Assembly (NCBI RefSeq): GCF_001661495.1
Contig: NZ_BDDT01000001.1
Span: 806,001-870,000, forward strand
DNA from: Pseudoalteromonas prydzensis
GTDB taxonomy: Bacteria; Pseudomonadota; Gammaproteobacteria; Enterobacterales; Alteromonadaceae
Direction of reading: 5' to 3'
DNA length: 64,000 nucleotides
Of this stretch, positions 1-7,958 are shown one piece after another; position 1 is the stretch's first letter; each line of letters starts with the position of its first letter. The notes under the pieces are model-generated. The model saw nothing but the letters and a program-made list of their open reading frames with translations, was not told the DNA's origin and did no database searches. The position numbers and the translations under genes were made by a program.

Positions 1-1
1 T

Positions 2-352
2 AACTTGGCCATCGCTTTACATAAGGCGTTGCTTATTTATCCTGATGCAGAACTGTTTCGTATTTACATGCCGAAAAAAGCCAGCGAACCGCTCGCATTG
101 AGAGTAAAAAATCCAGGCGAGAGTCACGCGTACAGTTGGGTATGGGCCAATCAATATACTGGCACAGTGTTGCAATCTTACGATGCCTCACGCGCCAACC
201 TCACCACCCAAGCATGGAACTTTAAATATAAGTTTCATATTGGTGACTTTGCAGGACCACTGGTGCAAATAATCTGGTTGTTCATTGCCCTTACGCCTGT
301 ACTTTTTACAGTAAGCGGTGGTTACTTTTGGTATAAACGCCATTATCGTTAA
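2..352 (+). CDS. PepSY-associated membrane protein, C-terminal part
   Basis: The reading frame is already open at the left edge, so this is the end of a longer gene; about 116 codons are visible. The C-terminus carries one clear hydrophobic helix (about residues 83-108) ending in YFWYKRHYR, typical of the last membrane segment of PepSY-TM proteins. These inner-membrane proteins usually accompany TonB siderophore receptors and are thought to help strip or reduce iron from imported chelates. A full-length relative lies at 20264-21478, and both sit in iron-uptake contexts. The assignment is by resemblance of this short tail and context only. Confidence 0.6.
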   Translation, partial: NLAIALHKALLIYPDAELFRIYMPKKASEPLALRVKNPGESHAYSWVWANQYTGTVLQSYDASRANLTTQAWNFKYKFHIGDFAGPLVQIIWLFIALTPVLFTVSGGYFWYKRHYR

Positions 353-382
353 TATTATTGCTAAAACGGGTAATGCCAATAG

Positions 383-910
383 TTAAAGCGTAGCTGTAGT
401 TGATGCAGCAAATGGTTCCATCAACTGCTGCGCTTGGTCGGCTTTGTTGCTTGTATCTGTATGAACAATTAGCACCCACTTGCCAGTGCTTGTTGCTTTT
501 CTTACATCATTTATCAGTGGATCATGATCGGGGCGAATTGAAATAAAGCCTGCGACTAACAAGGCAATAAACACACTGATAGTGCAAATCCCAGCGTACG
601 TTTCAAATACAAAATTTTGCATGAATTCTACGTCAACAAAAAGAAAAACACTGCTTATAAGTATGCCTACAACAAGCCCTATCACTGCAAATAATAGGTG
701 CGTTTTTAGTAACGTTTTTCCAATATTTTTATCTTCAGGTTCTACTTTTTCATCAAAGTCTTGGTCATGAGGAGAAATGAAATTTATGTTACTTTGCTCA
801 AACTGAGTATGTTGGCTCAAAGTTTCAAATGCGCTATTTGCTTGCTCTTCACTATCAAAAACAGCGGCTACTTTAGTCGCATGATTTTCATTACTTATCG
901 TGGTTGTCAT
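383..910 (-). CDS. Two-helix membrane protein of unknown function
   Basis: A 175-residue protein with an acidic soluble N-terminal part (about 1-65), two strongly hydrophobic segments (about 70-92 and 105-125) and a soluble C-terminal part. The start KVAAVFDSEEQANSAFETL and the end KWVLIVHTDTSNKADQAQQLM resemble the two halves of small ferredoxin-fold stress proteins of the general stress protein 17M/YflT kind, with the helices inserted between them. That resemblance is weak. A ribosome-binding site (GGAGGTGCAAC read on the minus strand) precedes the ATG well. It faces away from the downstream receptor gene and has no obvious operon partner. Confidence 0.6.
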   Translation of the reverse strand: MTTTISNENHATKVAAVFDSEEQANSAFETLSQHTQFEQSNINFISPHDQDFDEKVEPEDKNIGKTLLKTHLLFAVIGLVVGILISSVFLFVDVEFMQNFVFETYAGICTISVFIALLVAGFISIRPDHDPLINDVRKATSTGKWVLIVHTDTSNKADQAQQLMEPFAASTTATL

Positions 911-1373
911 GTTGCACCTCCAGAGGATTTATAGCGAATATTTAATAGAAGATTACGCCAATAAAATCAATGTAGTGTCTGCTGCAAAATAAGTACCGTT
1001 CACTTCACACCTAATGCGATTGCATGTTTCCTAAATAAGATTAATATAAAAAATAATTAAGCTATTGATTGACAATAGTTAAAATAAATATAGTCACAGT
1101 TCGAGACTGAAACAGAAAACAAGCTTTCAAGTTTTGTATTATATAAAATTGGGATCAGCACCAAGTAGAACTTACACAATGCGGTAAATATTTCAGCACA
1201 ATGAATACTTCATACGAAGTAAATTTTTATAAGATATCTCAAACGTACCGATCGCCACAAGTCAAATGCAATTGATAATAACTATCACTACCCTTGCCTT
1301 TACACTTCTTTACATTTATTATTGCGCCAATTAAAACAGCTCTTTCATAATTACATTGTCGTAAAGGATCTTT
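911..1373. other. Intergenic region between divergent genes
   Basis: A 463-base AT-rich gap. It holds the Fur box at 1273-1287 and the promoter of the siderophore receptor that starts at 1374. No open frame, RNA gene or repeat is seen in the rest. Confidence 0.6.
1273..1287. promoter_or_regulatory. Fur box upstream of siderophore receptor
   Basis: TGATAATAACTATCA matches the 7-1-7 Fur consensus TGATAATNATTATCA at all defined positions but one. It lies 86 bases before the receptor ATG at 1374, where an iron-dependent repressor would be expected to cover the promoter. Confidence 0.8.
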
Positions 1374-3512
1374 ATGTTTAAAACTTCGTTAACCTTATTA
1401 GCCCTCGCTATAAGTACAGCCACTTTCGCTGATGACGCTATCAATAAAAAACAACTCACTGACGAGCAAATGGAGCGTATCATTGTTTCTGGGAGCCGCG
1501 TTTTTGAAAGCATTGATGAGGTCCCTGCATCAATTACCGTTATCAATCAAAAGCAAATTGAAGAGCATTTAAAGGTAAATCCTGAGCTACAAAGCTTACT
1601 TGCGCAAATGGTGCCGGGCCTCGCTCCAGATACCGGCAGCTCAAGTAATACCGGACAAACACTGCGCGGTCGCGCCCCGTTGGTGATGATTGACGGAGTA
1701 CCGCAATCAACACCGCTGCGTAATGGCTCGTTAGGCATTAAAACCCTCGATCCAAGTGCCATTGCTCGTATTGAAGTGATCAAAGGAGCAACCTCGATTT
1801 ATGGTAACGGTGCATCGGGCGGTATTATTAATTACATCACTAAACAGGCGAGCAGTGATGATAAAACAGCTGGTGAAATAAGCCTATCGAGCCGTTTTAG
1901 CGCAGTCAAACTTGAAGAAAGTGCCGGTGCAAGAGCATCAGTGGCGATTAATGGTCGTGCAGATAAGTTCAGTTATTTAGTAACAGCCAGTTATGAAGAA
2001 AACGGCGTACAACGCGACGCACAGGGTGATATTTTAGGGTTGCAATACGGTTTATCTGATGCAGTAACGCAAAACTACTTTACTAAGTTAGGGTATGATT
2101 TTGATGCTGACAAGCAATTACAGTTTAGCTATAACTATTTCAGTTCACAGCAAAAAACCGACCTTGGTGATGTTAATGGCGATATGAGCTTAGGTGAAAA
2201 AACCTACGCAATCCACGTACCACCTGAGCTACAAAAACAAGGCAAGCCACAAGGCCCTGAAGGCAACGAAAATATCACCTTAAAATACACGGACTACGCA
2301 TTATTTGAAAATACCCAAATGACCTTAGATCTCTACATGCAAGATATAGAAAATGTATTTTTCTTCTCACCTAACCTCGCCAATCCTGACGAAAATTACG
2401 AAGGTGGCCAGTCTATTATCAGATCTGACAAAAAAGGCGCGCGTGCGACATTGAATACTCAAGTAGACTTTGACTCTGTCGAAGCCACGTTCGTTTATGG
2501 TATTGATGCCTTAAATGACGTTACCTCGCAGCCGCTGGTTGATGGACGAGTTTGGGTTCCTGAGATGGATATGAAAAGTATTGCAGGCTTTTTACAAACT
2601 AAATGGGTGATCGCCAATGACCTTATCGTCAAAGCCGGTGTTCGCCAAGAAAGCATTGATTTAAGCGTAGACGATTACCGCACACTTAAACTATGTAAAA
2701 CACCAACGCAATGCTCAGTGCCAATCAACGTAAAAGGTGACACCATTGATTACGATGCTACGACCTATAATATCGGAATTAAATACAATCTTGATGAAAA
2801 ATTCAGCCCATTTTTAAGCTACTCACAAGGCTCTGATATTTCAGACATTGGTCGTCTGTTGCGCGCTGCCACGGTGAACGATATTGGGATGATCCAAACC
2901 CAAGCCTCAATTATCGACAACTACGAAATTGGTTTTAACTCACAATTTGACAATCTACGTATTGAAGTTGCCGCCTATCGCAGTACTTCTGAACTTGGTA
3001 CAACCAATAAATTTAACGAAGTGACCGGCGTGTACGAACCAGTACGTGCACCACAAGAAATTTGGGGCTACGAAACGCTAGTAGATTACACAATTGCCGC
3101 AAATCTTAAATTACTGGCAACCTATAGCTATGTTGAAGGTAAAAATACCGAAGCGGATGTGTACTTAGGCTCAAAACAAATAAGCCCACCAAAAGCGACA
3201 GCAAACTTAAACTGGCAACCAAGCGATGCTATGTCATTGACATTAAGTTACCTGTATGTCGGCGATAGAAAGCGCTTTGCAGCAAACGATGCAGGCAAGT
3301 ATGTAGGCGATCAAGGCCCTGTCGATAGCTACAATATCTTTAACCTAAGTGGTCAATACCAATTTGCCGATAACTGGCAAGGCTTTGTCGGCATTGAAAA
3401 CTTATTTAACGAAGACTACTTCCCTGCCCGCGCGCAGTCGTATACATACGGCGGTTACAACATCAAAGGTTTAGGAACAACAGCAACAGTTGGCGTTAAA
3501 TATCAGTTTTAA
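1374..3512 (+). CDS. TonB-dependent siderophore receptor (IutA-like)
   Basis: A 712-residue outer-membrane receptor for ferric siderophores. A signal peptide covers about residues 1-19 (cut after TFA). A TonB box-like segment (ERIIVSG) is followed by the plug domain with LRGRAPLVMIDGVPQ and RIEVIKGATSIYGNGASGGIINYITK, then the 22-strand barrel ending in the expected terminal aromatic residue (VGVKYQF). The plug wording resembles the IutA family of hydroxamate receptors, but the ligand cannot be read from sequence. AAGGA lies 6 bases before the ATG. The strong Fur box upstream implies induction under iron limitation. The bacterioferritin pair follows on the same strand. Confidence 0.88.
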   Translation: MFKTSLTLLALAISTATFADDAINKKQLTDEQMERIIVSGSRVFESIDEVPASITVINQKQIEEHLKVNPELQSLLAQMVPGLAPDTGSSSNTGQTLRGRAPLVMIDGVPQSTPLRNGSLGIKTLDPSAIARIEVIKGATSIYGNGASGGIINYITKQASSDDKTAGEISLSSRFSAVKLEESAGARASVAINGRADKFSYLVTASYEENGVQRDAQGDILGLQYGLSDAVTQNYFTKLGYDFDADKQLQFSYNYFSSQQKTDLGDVNGDMSLGEKTYAIHVPPELQKQGKPQGPEGNENITLKYTDYALFENTQMTLDLYMQDIENVFFFSPNLANPDENYEGGQSIIRSDKKGARATLNTQVDFDSVEATFVYGIDALNDVTSQPLVDGRVWVPEMDMKSIAGFLQTKWVIANDLIVKAGVRQESIDLSVDDYRTLKLCKTPTQCSVPINVKGDTIDYDATTYNIGIKYNLDEKFSPFLSYSQGSDISDIGRLLRAATVNDIGMIQTQASIIDNYEIGFNSQFDNLRIEVAAYRSTSELGTTNKFNEVTGVYEPVRAPQEIWGYETLVDYTIAANLKLLATYSYVEGKNTEADVYLGSKQISPPKATANLNWQPSDAMSLTLSYLYVGDRKRFAANDAGKYVGDQGPVDSYNIFNLSGQYQFADNWQGFVGIENLFNEDYFPARAQSYTYGGYNIKGLGTTATVGVKYQF

Positions 3513-3524
3513 ACATCATCAAAT

Positions 3525-3551
3525 TCGTTCATTGCCCAGTGCAATGAACGA
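3525..3551 (+). terminator. Hairpin after siderophore receptor
   Basis: Inverted repeat TCGTTCATTGC / GCAATGAACGA with a 5-base loop, 12 bases after the receptor stop codon. There is no real T-run, so it may be a weak terminator or an mRNA-stabilising hairpin. Confidence 0.45.
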
Positions 3552-3741
3552 GCCTCTCTTAATTTCACCTTTCGCCTTTAACCTTAAATATAAATAGCAA
3601 TCTGTTCATAAAGCAACCAACAATGCAAACTTAAACGAGAATCACACTCAATAGTAACCAACTGATTTACAAGGAAAATACTTGCAATAACTGAGTTTTA
3701 TACTACACTAGCAGCATTAAGTATTCTAAGAGGCCACCATT

Positions 3742-4215
3742 ATGAAAGGTAATCAAAAAGTTATCGACAGCTTTAACAAGTTACTTGCGAACGAACTTGC
3801 TGCAATCGACCAATATTTTATCCACTCACGTATGTACGATGATTGGGGTTTGGATAAACTTTATGTACGCTTAAATCATGAAATGGAAGAAGAAAAAGAT
3901 CACGCTGATTGGTTGATCAAGCGTATTTTATTCCTCGAAGGCATACCAAATATGACCAAACGCCGTGACCTAATTATTGGTCATGACGTAAAAAGCATGA
4001 TGCAAAACGACCTCACACTTGAGCTTGAAGTAGTTGAATGTGTTAAAGAAGTCATTGCTGTATGTGAGCAAGAAAAAGATTATCAATCGCGTGAAATCTT
4101 AGAGAAACTGTTATTCGATACCGAAGAAGATCATGTTTATTGGCTAGAGCAACAGCTTGGTTTAATTGATAAAATTGGTAGCCAAAACTACCATCAATCA
4201 CAAATGGGCGAATAG
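3742..4215 (+). CDS. bfr: Bacterioferritin subunit, ferroxidase-type (no heme ligand)
   Basis: A 157-residue ferritin-like four-helix protein whose numbering follows E. coli Bfr almost residue for residue. The ferroxidase ligands are present: E18, E51, H54, E94 and, after a one-residue insertion, a Glu at 128/129 and H131. The heme-binding methionine at position 52 is lysine. This subunit should therefore oxidise and store iron but not hold the inter-subunit heme. It sits 10 bases before a second bacterioferritin gene with the opposite pattern, so the two probably co-assemble into one 24-mer, as known for two-subunit bacterioferritins. AGAGG precedes the ATG. Confidence 0.93.
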   Translation: MKGNQKVIDSFNKLLANELAAIDQYFIHSRMYDDWGLDKLYVRLNHEMEEEKDHADWLIKRILFLEGIPNMTKRRDLIIGHDVKSMMQNDLTLELEVVECVKEVIAVCEQEKDYQSREILEKLLFDTEEDHVYWLEQQLGLIDKIGSQNYHQSQMGE

Positions 4216-4225
4216 GAGCTAAAAT

Positions 4226-4690
4226 ATGAAAGGCGATAAAGACGTTCTTGTTGCATTAAATAAAGTATTGGCGAATGAGTTAGTCGCTATTAACCAATAC
4301 TTTTTACATGCCCGTATGTTTAAAGATTTTGGTTTTAGCGCATTAGACAAAGCCGATTACAAAACCTCAATTCAAAAAATGAAAAACGCTGACCGTTTAA
4401 TTGAGCGTATTTTGTTTTTAGAAGGCTTACCTAACCTGCAAGATCTTGGCCGTTTACGCATTGGCGAAAACAGCGAAGAGATGATCGCCTGTAATATGGC
4501 CTTTGAACTTGATTCATTGGTTGATCTTAAAGATGCAATCAAACTTGCTGAAAGCAAAAAAGATTATATCAGCCGCGAAGCGCTGGATAACATCTTAAAC
4601 GAGCAAGAAGAACAAATCGATTGGCTTGAAACACAACAACTGTTGATCAAAAGCACCGGTATTGAAAACTACCTGCAATCGCAAATGTAA
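4226..4690 (+). CDS. bfr: Bacterioferritin subunit, heme-type (ferroxidase site lost)
   Basis: A 154-residue bacterioferritin co-transcribed with the preceding subunit. It keeps the heme ligand M52 and E18/E94, but the di-iron site is broken: position 51 is Lys, 54 is Asn, 127 is Gln and 130 is Gln. It should bind heme and act in electron transfer for iron release, leaving oxidation to its partner. The residue reading is direct; the shared-shell model is inference from family knowledge. GGAGCT lies before the ATG. A strong terminator follows. Confidence 0.93.
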   Translation: MKGDKDVLVALNKVLANELVAINQYFLHARMFKDFGFSALDKADYKTSIQKMKNADRLIERILFLEGLPNLQDLGRLRIGENSEEMIACNMAFELDSLVDLKDAIKLAESKKDYISREALDNILNEQEEQIDWLETQQLLIKSTGIENYLQSQM

Positions 4691-4703
4691 TTTAATTAGC
4701 GTT

Positions 4704-4729
4704 AAAAAAGCAGCCTAGGCTGCTTTTTT
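4704..4729. terminator. Bidirectional terminator after bfr pair
   Basis: A perfect 26-base palindrome made of six A, GCAGCCTAGGCTGC and six T. The A and T runs on both sides let it serve the bfr operon on the plus strand and the converging cardiolipin synthase gene on the minus strand. Confidence 0.85.
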
Positions 4730-4761
4730 ATGTATTAGTTATAGCATTTACAGAGAAAATA

Positions 4762-6246
4762 TTACAACGCATCCTCAATAGGAAATAGCGACATAAACCA
4801 CACCTGAAAACGACGCCAACTCGACGTTTGAGGCTCATTTTTAAAGATTTCACCTGTCACAATATCCCGCCAAACTAACGCATCTTCCGTCGGGTTTTTA
4901 AGCTCTAACTGCCAGGCAAAGAGCTTCATTTTGCTATCAACCCAATCACTGAGCATCATACTCAGCTTTTCACTGTGCACCAATACACCCATTTCAGTAT
5001 TTAACTCAAATGAACGAGGGTCTAAATTAAGCGAACCTACGAAAAAAAGGCTGTCGTCAATAGTCATGGTTTTAGCATGTAAACTGGCTTGGGATGAACC
5101 TGTTTTACGTATTTTATTACTTGGGATTTCCAGTGCAGCTAAATCGCTGGGCTTTAACTCCCACAATTTCACCCCGCCACGTAACAAAGCTGCGCGATAA
5201 TGTCCGTAACCTGCGTGCACTGCAGCTACATCAGTCGCCGCCAGCGAATTGGTTAGTACAATCACTTCTACCCCTCGCTGCGCCCACTCAGTCAAACGCT
5301 TAACACCTTGCTCTTGGGGAATAAAATAAGGCGAAACAATAATAACTTTGTGCTTTGGTTCTCCCATCGCTTGAAAAAGATGTGGCGACATATTGGCAGA
5401 GCGCTGCCCTACTTCATTTAAAAGTTTATCAGGGTGATCATAAAATATTTCAGCTTGTTGCCAGTCCAAATCTAAATGCCCAGAATCAAGCAAAGTAACT
5501 AAATTACTCGCTCTTAAACGCTGCACATAATTGCTGTCGTGGTTTTGTTTAACATAGTTGTCTAAGTGATCCGTCACCTTTTGCAATGCAGCATCATCAC
5601 TCTCACCTTGTAGTGTTTGGATTGGGTAAGCCAATTCATGATTCCAATAAAGGTCAAACGCAATTGATGCCTCTGGTACAATTTTACCAACCGCAAGCAC
5701 ATCCAAATCAATAAACTCAGCATGATCTTCGCCAGCATAATAAGCATTGCCCATATTCCTGCCGCCAGTAATAAATACTTGGTTATCTACTATAAAACTT
5801 TTGTTATGCATACGCCGCGACAGCAGCTTAAAATTAGTGATAAAACCTAGTGCAGGCAAGCTGCGATTAGGAAAAGGATTAAATAACCGAACTGAAAAAT
5901 TTGGATGGTGTGCCAATGCCCCTAAATCAAAGGCACTATCAGCTTGAGACATATCATCGAGTAACAACCGCACCCTTACGCCTCGTTTAGCTGCTGCCAA
6001 TAAGTAAGCCGTAAATAACTTAGTGGTCTGCTGGCGATGATACAAATAATATTGCACATCAATCGTGTGCTGCGCCGATTCAATTAACGCAAGCCGCGCT
6101 ACAAAGGCATCAACACCATCAGCGAGCAGATAAAACCCAGATAAATCATTGTGGTTATGACCCACTAAATCTCCTAAATTATTTTTCGTGCTGGCATCAA
6201 TGGCATAGCTTGGAATAATCATATCTCGAGATTGTAAATCCAGCAA
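4762..6246 (-). CDS. clsC: Phospholipase D family cardiolipin synthase, ClsC-like
   Basis: A 494-residue protein with two HKD (HxKx4D) motifs: HNKSFIVD with the following GGRN (about residues 140-160), and HAKTMTIDD with GSLNLDPRS (about 390-412). The order of landmarks, such as HTIDVQYYLY, AAKRGVRVRLLLDD, LTNSLAATDVAAVHAGY and the ending around FMSLFPIE, follows E. coli ClsC throughout. ClsC makes cardiolipin from phosphatidylglycerol and phosphatidylethanolamine at the inner membrane. No clear signal peptide is seen; an upstream start could exist but no better one is visible. It converges on the bfr operon and lies downstream of bfd on the same strand. Confidence 0.82.
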   Translation of the reverse strand: MLDLQSRDMIIPSYAIDASTKNNLGDLVGHNHNDLSGFYLLADGVDAFVARLALIESAQHTIDVQYYLYHRQQTTKLFTAYLLAAAKRGVRVRLLLDDMSQADSAFDLGALAHHPNFSVRLFNPFPNRSLPALGFITNFKLLSRRMHNKSFIVDNQVFITGGRNMGNAYYAGEDHAEFIDLDVLAVGKIVPEASIAFDLYWNHELAYPIQTLQGESDDAALQKVTDHLDNYVKQNHDSNYVQRLRASNLVTLLDSGHLDLDWQQAEIFYDHPDKLLNEVGQRSANMSPHLFQAMGEPKHKVIIVSPYFIPQEQGVKRLTEWAQRGVEVIVLTNSLAATDVAAVHAGYGHYRAALLRGGVKLWELKPSDLAALEIPSNKIRKTGSSQASLHAKTMTIDDSLFFVGSLNLDPRSFELNTEMGVLVHSEKLSMMLSDWVDSKMKLFAWQLELKNPTEDALVWRDIVTGEIFKNEPQTSSWRRFQVWFMSLFPIEDAL

Positions 6247-6324
6247 TCCCGATGATGTATTAACTATAACGTGGAATTGCAGATACTTAAAATAATGGAG
6301 AAAACTAGCAGGGGTAAATAGGGA

Positions 6325-6519
6325 CTAAGCAACTTGATCGGTGATATCAGCGATTTCGATAAGCTTACGATTGAGAATTTTTTTAGTACAGCCGCAGCAT
6401 TTACCGCACTGACTACCGACTTTAAGCTCTTTCGAAAGCTCACGCATTGTTGTCGCGCCGTCGTCGATTGTTTGTTCAATTTTTTTATCTGTCACACCGT
6501 GACATAAACAGATATACAT
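6325..6519 (-). CDS. bfd: Bacterioferritin-associated ferredoxin Bfd
   Basis: A 64-residue [2Fe-2S] protein. It starts MYICLCHGVTD and has the four cluster cysteines in the Bfd arrangement: C4, C6, then C38 and C41 in GSQCGKC. Bfd donates electrons to bacterioferritin heme to mobilise stored iron, which fits the nearby heme-type bacterioferritin subunit. A probable Fur box lies about 80 bases upstream, so the gene would be induced in iron starvation, opposite in logic to storage. A frame shadow (6264-6479) overlaps and is not a gene. Confidence 0.93.
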   Translation of the reverse strand: MYICLCHGVTDKKIEQTIDDGATTMRELSKELKVGSQCGKCCGCTKKILNRKLIEIADITDQVA

Positions 6520-6599
6520 GAATACAAACCACTCTCAATTTCATTAGAGCTTGCATATTAATCTAAACGTAAACGGTTCGCAATTACTATTTGCACAAA

Positions 6600-6618
6600 A
6601 CTGAGAATTATTTTTATT
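6600..6618. promoter_or_regulatory. Probable Fur box of bfd
   Basis: ACTGAGAATTATTTTTATT differs from the Fur pattern AATGANAATNATTNTCATT at only two defined positions. It is 81 bases upstream of the bfd start. It directly abuts the possible transposon end at 6619. Confidence 0.5.
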
Positions 6619-6806
6619 TGTTGGCCAGCGCCACTTAAATCGAGAATTCGCGGCAGCTTGAGAATTGTTTGAATTTCATTCTAAGTATGGCACTTAAATT
6701 GAGATTTATTGATCCTATTATGGCCTTAAGTTATGCCATACAAATCGAGATTAAATTATCTTACTAAACCTCAAAACGGTGCCATTCATGTCGAGATTTA
6801 TTGATC
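6619..6806 (+). mobile_element. Transposon-type end with four direct repeats (IS21-like or Tn7-like)
   Basis: Four direct copies of a 26-base unit start at 6630, 6689, 6735 and 6781. They share the core CAnnnAAATCGAGATTTATTGATC; copies 2 and 4 agree over GAGATTTATTGATC, and a degenerate half copy lies near 6652. The spacing is 59, 46 and 46 bases. A possible terminus TGTTGG begins at 6619. Arrays like this are the transposase-binding sites at ends of IS21-family elements and of Tn7/TniA-type transposons. No transposase gene or opposite end is found in the window, so this is a solitary remnant. The family is inferred from the architecture only. Confidence 0.55.
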
Positions 6807-7312
6807 TCATGATGCTCTTAAACTTAAGTAAGATTAGCTTTAGGTAAATAAGTAGGTGAGTTCATGAATTGATCTCATAAAGGCTTTAAAAGCCTTTATG
6901 AATAAATATGGAATTTATTGAAGCGTTTCTATTTCCGGTTTGTGCCATGAGCAGTCATTCATGATTAACTCGTTTCTGCCCCAAAACGAGTTAACGTAAA
7001 TGCTCTAAGGGCGGCTATGAGCTATCAGATACATTTTTATTCACCTAATGATATTGGCTCTACCCCATAATCTGATATTCCACTAATTTTTATGTTGGTG
7101 ATGATATAAATTACTGTATTAATATACAGTTTTGTTGTTGTGCTCCCAGATTCAAGAAAATGAGCGACGAGCGTAATTTCTTTTTCTGAATACCTTTAGT
7201 GTCATAAAAATATTAAAGTTGGCAATGCATTACGTTATTTGTTAAAAATAGATTCATTAATACATGCGCGTAACATCGGCAGGAAGATGCGCGATGGGCG
7301 CACTATAAAATT
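6807..7312. other. Non-coding remainder of the island's left part
   Basis: About 500 bases without a plausible gene. It contains a hairpin at 6965-6992 (TAACTCGTTT / AAAACGAGTTA), whose arm sequence recurs at 8900-8996, and an AAAGGCTTT / AAAGCCTTT inverted repeat near 6879-6900. No integron integrase gene is found here, although one would be expected just upstream of the cassettes in a normal integron. Confidence 0.5.
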
Positions 7313-7319
7313 GTTATAC
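7313..7319 (+). other. Left cassette boundary (core site GTTATAC)
   Basis: GTTATAC fits the integron core GTTRRRY and is identical to the right core of the complete attC at 7824-7934. The bases to its left do not fold into an attC, so this is either an attI-type site or a secondary target where the cassettes were inserted. Confidence 0.6.
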
Positions 7320-7336
7320 GCAAGGATGAATACGCA

Positions 7337-7822
7337 GTGATGGTAGAGTTTCTCCCAAAAGAGTTTGATGTTCCAAGGGTGTTTGAAGTCGAAAAATTTA
7401 GGCTAGAAGTACTTAGACCTGAAGTTGCCGAAATCGATTATGATGCGGTAATGTCGAGTAAGCGAAGATTGAGGCAGGTGTTTTCTTCAGCTACGGAATG
7501 GCCTAGAGACGATATGACGCTCTCGGAAAATAGAGATGATTTGATAAGGCATCAAGCTGAATTTGAGTCACGAGAAGCATTCGCATATACCGTATTAACA
7601 AAAGATAGAGCTAGATGTATAGGCTGCGTCTATATCGATCCCTGCAAGCTTGAGAAGTTTGATTGTGAGATATACCTTTGGGTTAGAGAGGACTGCGCCG
7701 AACTGGATGATAAACTTTACGAAGCAATAAAAGCCTGGGTCTCAGGGTGCTGGCCTTTCGGTAGTGTAATTTTTCCTGGTAGAGAGGTACCTTGGAGTAA
7801 ATGGGAGTCATACCAAAAGTAG
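7337..7822 (+). CDS. GNAT-like acetyltransferase (integron cassette gene)
   Basis: A 161-residue soluble protein. Segments such as FRLEVLRPEVAEIDYDAVMSS, FAYTVLTKDRARCIGCVYIDP and the following EIYLWVR are typical of cassette-borne GNAT N-acetyltransferases, with the GCVYI strand matching the acetyl-CoA fold strand 4. The substrate is unknown. GTG at 7337 or ATG at 7340 may start it; AAGGA lies at 7322-7326. It fills almost the whole space between the GTTATAC core at 7313 and the attC at 7824, as a cassette gene should. It has no promoter of its own that I can see. Confidence 0.7.
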   Translation: MMVEFLPKEFDVPRVFEVEKFRLEVLRPEVAEIDYDAVMSSKRRLRQVFSSATEWPRDDMTLSENRDDLIRHQAEFESREAFAYTVLTKDRARCIGCVYIDPCKLEKFDCEIYLWVREDCAELDDKLYEAIKAWVSGCWPFGSVIFPGREVPWSKWESYQK

Positions 7823-7823
7823 C

Positions 7824-7934
7824 GTATAACAAACAGCTCAATCCGACCTCCACTGCGTTGCTCGTTTTGTGCTTTTCCGCTACGCTCGCACAAAACAATC
7901 AACTTCGTTCCGGCGGCTTAGCTGGGCGTTATAC
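7824..7934 (+). other. attC recombination site, cassette 1
   Basis: A 111-base imperfect palindrome bounded by GTATAAC (7824-7830) and GTTATAC (7928-7934), the complementary outer core sites of an attC. The centre folds as GTTTTGTGC / GCACAAAAC around a 15-base loop, and the inner boxes CAGCT and TTAGCTG pair. It begins immediately after the stop codon of the GNAT gene. Confidence 0.9.
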
Positions 7935-7958
7935 GTCAGAACAAACTGAAGGAATAGA

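Noticed and set aside
6585..6599. GCAATTACTATTTGC-like dyad near bfd as the Fur site
   Set aside because: It is partly palindromic, but the neighbouring 6600-6618 fits the Fur pattern much better.
7683..7902. Minus-strand frames over the end of the GNAT cassette and attC
   Set aside because: They exist because the attC palindrome and gene end lack stops by chance; the attC explains the sequence.
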